Shown piece after piece: positions 62,173 through 64,000 of a DNA stretch of 64,000 nucleotides. The translations under genes were made by a program, and so were the position numbers. The stretch comes from an uncultured Peptostreptococcaceae bacterium (GTDB lineage Bacteria; Bacillota; Clostridia; Peptostreptococcales; Peptostreptococcaceae), in assembly GCA_947072565.1 (NCBI GenBank), contig CAMTIM010000033.1:1-64000 (forward strand), written 5' to 3'. The notes under the pieces were generated by a model. The model did not search any database. It had not been told where the DNA came from and worked only from the letters and a program-made list of their open reading frames with translations. Within the stretch, counting starts at the first letter, position 1, and every line of letters starts with the position of its first letter.

Positions 62173-62261
62173 ATATATAAAATAAGCTATATCTTGAGAA
62201 GAGGGATTAAACTAAATTTGTATTCTCAAGTAATAATCAATAACAAATAGGAGGTAATATT

Positions 62262-63059
62262 ATGAAAAAAGCAACATTAGGGATTTTAGTAGGAGTTTTA
62301 AGTTTAAGTTTAGTAGGGTGTTCTTCAAAAGATGAAAGTAGTCAATTAGAAGAAATTAAACAAAAAGGTAAATTAATAGTAGGTACAAGTGCAGACTACC
62401 CACCATATGAATTCCATAAAAAAATAGATGGAAAAGATACTATTGTAGGATTTGAAATGGAAATGGCAAAAGAGATTGCCAAGGAAATAGGCGTAGATTT
62501 AGAAATAAAAGACATGAAATTTGATGGACTATTGCCAGCATTAAAATCTGAAAATATAGATATGATAGTTGCAGGAATGAACCCAACAGAGGAAAGAAAA
62601 AAGAGTGTAAACTTTACAGATGTGTATTATAACGGAGAAAATGTTGTTTTAGTTAAAAAAGAGGATTTAGAAAAGTATAAAACTGTAGAAAGTCTAAAAA
62701 ATCTTAGAATAGGAGTGCAAAAAGCTTCAACTCAAGAAGGATTTGCAAAGGACGTTATAGAAGCTACAAATATAAAAGCTCTTTCAAAAATACCTGATGT
62801 AGTATTAGAACTTAAAAATTCAAATATCGATGCAGTTGTAGTTAGTAAATATGCAGTTACTGGTTATTTAAAGGAATACCCAGAAATAGTTTATTCAAAT
62901 ATAGATTTAGGCGAATCTAAAGATGATAAGTCTGCAATAGCAACTAAAAAATCAGATGATTATTCTTTAGTTAAAAAAACTAATGAAATTTTAGATTCGT
63001 TAAAAAAAGAAAATAAAATACAAAAATTAGTTGAGGAAGCAACTAGCTTATCTCAATAA
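62262..63059 (+). CDS. Amino-acid ABC substrate-binding lipoprotein under T-box control
   Basis: This 265-residue family 3 solute-binding protein has lipobox LSLSLVGC (Cys20) and a typical opening GKLIVGTSADYPPYEFHKKIDGKDTIVGFEMEMAKEIAKEIG. The ligand-binding DMIVAGMNPTEERKKSVNFTDVYY and IGVQKASTQEGFAKD blocks are of the polar or basic amino-acid type. No permease or ATPase gene follows in the window, so it works with components encoded elsewhere or as a receptor. The T-box leader means that it is made when one charged tRNA runs low; Glu or Arg are the readings of the specifier. AGGAGG precedes the ATG. Confidence 0.88.
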   Translation: MKKATLGILVGVLSLSLVGCSSKDESSQLEEIKQKGKLIVGTSADYPPYEFHKKIDGKDTIVGFEMEMAKEIAKEIGVDLEIKDMKFDGLLPALKSENIDMIVAGMNPTEERKKSVNFTDVYYNGENVVLVKKEDLEKYKTVESLKNLRIGVQKASTQEGFAKDVIEATNIKALSKIPDVVLELKNSNIDAVVVSKYAVTGYLKEYPEIVYSNIDLGESKDDKSAIATKKSDDYSLVKKTNEILDSLKKENKIQKLVEEATSLSQ

Positions 63060-63101
63060 AAAAATTATATTAATATAAAAAATTACAATAGGAGGATTAG
63101 T

Positions 63102-64000
63102 ATGAAAAAGAAATTATTTTCAATGTTAGTAGCTTTACTAATAGCATTTAATTTATTTCCAAGCAAAATGACAGTATTTGCAGAAGAAAAATTAGGGGAT
63201 TATGGTGAATATGCATATGATACTTTAAAGCATATTGATAAAAATCTTAGACAAAGAACACCAGGAAGTAAAGTAGAACTTGAAACATCTAATTACATAA
63301 AAGAAAAACTTGAATTAGCTGGGTATGAAGTTAGTATTCAACCATTTGAGTTTACCACAAAAACTGGGGAAAAACGAAACAGCCAAAATGTGATTGTAAC
63401 AAAAAAAGGTGATTCTAACAAAGAAGTTGTAGTTGGTGCTCACTATGACAGTGTAGGAACTGCAGGTGTAGATGATAATGGTTCCGGTACTGTTGTAAAT
63501 TTAGAAACAGCTATAAGAATGATTAATGTAAAAACTCCTTATACAATTAAATTTGTATTCTTTGGATCTGAAGAAGGAGGACTTAATGGTTCTAAGGCTT
63601 ATGTAGAAAAAATGACACAAGAAGAGAAAAATAATACACTTTATATGGTGAATATGGACTCTATTTTAGCTGGAACATTTAGCTATATGTATAGTGGAAA
63701 TTATAATGAAGCTACTGATAAAGTAGAAAATACATGGCCAATACAACAAGCTATGGAAATAGCAAAAGATTTAAATTTAGATATGCACTTAAATGATACA
63801 AAATTAAATTATGATTATCCATCACCTTCAACAGGAAACTGGAGTGATCATGCTAGTTTTAAAAATTTCGCACCATATTTATACTTTGAAGCTGCAAACT
63901 GGGAAGTATTAGATGACCCAGATCATCCAGAGGATGGAAGTTCTGGAGCTTATGAAACTGAATCTGGTGAAGTAATGCATAACCCACAAAGAGATGATTT
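63102..64000 (+). CDS. Secreted M28-family zinc aminopeptidase (cut by right edge)
   Basis: About 299 residues are visible before the window ends without a stop codon. A Sec signal peptide (KKKLFSMLVALLIAFNLFPSKMTVFAEE) is followed by an M28 peptidase domain. Zinc and catalytic residues are in VVGAHYDSVGTAGVDDNGSG (His, Asp), FFGSEEGGLNGS (Glu, Glu), YMVNMDSI (Asp) and GNWSDHASF (His). It would release N-terminal amino acids from peptides outside the cell. AGGAGG precedes the ATG. It follows the binding protein by 42 nt with no visible terminator, so the T-box may govern both. Confidence 0.9.
   Translation, partial: MKKKLFSMLVALLIAFNLFPSKMTVFAEEKLGDYGEYAYDTLKHIDKNLRQRTPGSKVELETSNYIKEKLELAGYEVSIQPFEFTTKTGEKRNSQNVIVTKKGDSNKEVVVGAHYDSVGTAGVDDNGSGTVVNLETAIRMINVKTPYTIKFVFFGSEEGGLNGSKAYVEKMTQEEKNNTLYMVNMDSILAGTFSYMYSGNYNEATDKVENTWPIQQAMEIAKDLNLDMHLNDTKLNYDYPSPSTGNWSDHASFKNFAPYLYFEAANWEVLDDPDHPEDGSSGAYETESGEVMHNPQRDD

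Larger units (their letters stand above)
61455..62261. other. 807-nt intergenic regulatory region
   Basis: From left to right it holds the ribosome binding site of the Na/Pi gene, Pho-box-like repeats (61550-61575), an inverted repeat ATACTAAAAA / TTTTTAGTAT (61671-61680 and 61704-61713), a sigma-A promoter (61772-61799), a T-box leader (61838-62172) and the ribosome binding site of the downstream lipoprotein. I see no gene in it. Confidence 0.7.

Noticed and set aside
1..64000. CRISPR arrays, insertion sequences, prophage genes, tRNA or rRNA genes
   Set aside because: I saw no regularly spaced repeats, transposase or integrase motifs, or cloverleaf-like genes anywhere in the window.

Overview
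The window is AT-rich DNA with short intergenic gaps, AGGAGG-type ribosome binding sites and many U-tailed hairpin terminators. This points to a low-GC Firmicute. The complete ornithine fermentation operon (ord-ortA-ortB-oraS-oraE-glmL-like-orr), a SpoVB-type flippase and a UV-damage endonuclease suggest a spore-forming, amino-acid-fermenting clostridium, probably of the Peptostreptococcaceae (Paraclostridium / Paeniclostridium / Clostridioides type). The taxonomic placement is inference. I see no tRNA, rRNA, CRISPR array, insertion sequence or prophage.

Layout. 1-5.6 kb: small accessory genes, namely the tail of an FtsX-type permease, a DUF2089 regulator with a small membrane protein, a methyltransferase, a PNPOx/Nim-like flavoprotein, an MFS exporter, a lone nucleotidyltransferase and a glutathione peroxidase. 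5.6-8.5 kb: codBA cytosine salvage behind a PyrR-type attenuator. 8.5-16.1 kb: DUF3786, nitroreductase, FUSC-family transporter, alpha/beta hydrolase, SpoVB-like flippase and UvsE. 16.1-21.6 kb: an ABC-2 exporter with its own two-component system and a DUF898 membrane protein. The first and last transcription units share an 18-nt promoter repeat. 21.7-23.4 kb: TetR repressor divergent from a DegV protein. 23.4-32.5 kb: maltose/maltodextrin uptake and phosphorolysis (binding protein, two permeases, GH13 glucosidase, LacI regulator, beta-phosphoglucomutase, GH65 maltose phosphorylase), with one operator motif at two promoters. 32.8-36.7 kb: a surface-glycan O-acetylation cluster (SGNH, DUF4358 lipoprotein, MBOAT, DHHW protein). 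37.1-44.4 kb: a VanRS-like two-component system, a cation/proton antiporter, a GH101/GH129-related lipoprotein and a membrane-anchored glucosaminidase. A GTAACA direct-repeat box lies upstream of three of these units. 44.4-47.7 kb: a GNAT-like protein behind a hairpin that covers its ribosome binding site, a DbpA-type helicase and an orphan histidine kinase. 48-57.7 kb: a sigma-54 activator and the ornithine operon, with a consensus sigma-54 promoter. 57.7-61.5 kb: HxlR regulator, two short-chain dehydrogenases and a Na/phosphate cotransporter with Pho-box-like repeats. 61.8-64 kb: a T-box leader with two successive antiterminator/terminator modules, an amino-acid binding lipoprotein, and an M28 aminopeptidase cut by the window end.

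The genes work together as nutrient modules. Ornithine is racemised, rearranged by a B12 enzyme, oxidised and thiolysed to alanine and acetyl-CoA. Maltose is phosphorolysed to glucose and beta-glucose-1-phosphate, which PgmB converts to glucose-6-phosphate. Cytosine is imported and deaminated under pyrimidine control. I did not find an obvious wholly new defence or mobile system. The most unusual material is regulatory: the tandem T-box, the two inferred two-component regulons, the RBS-covering hairpin and the PyrR attenuator on codBA.
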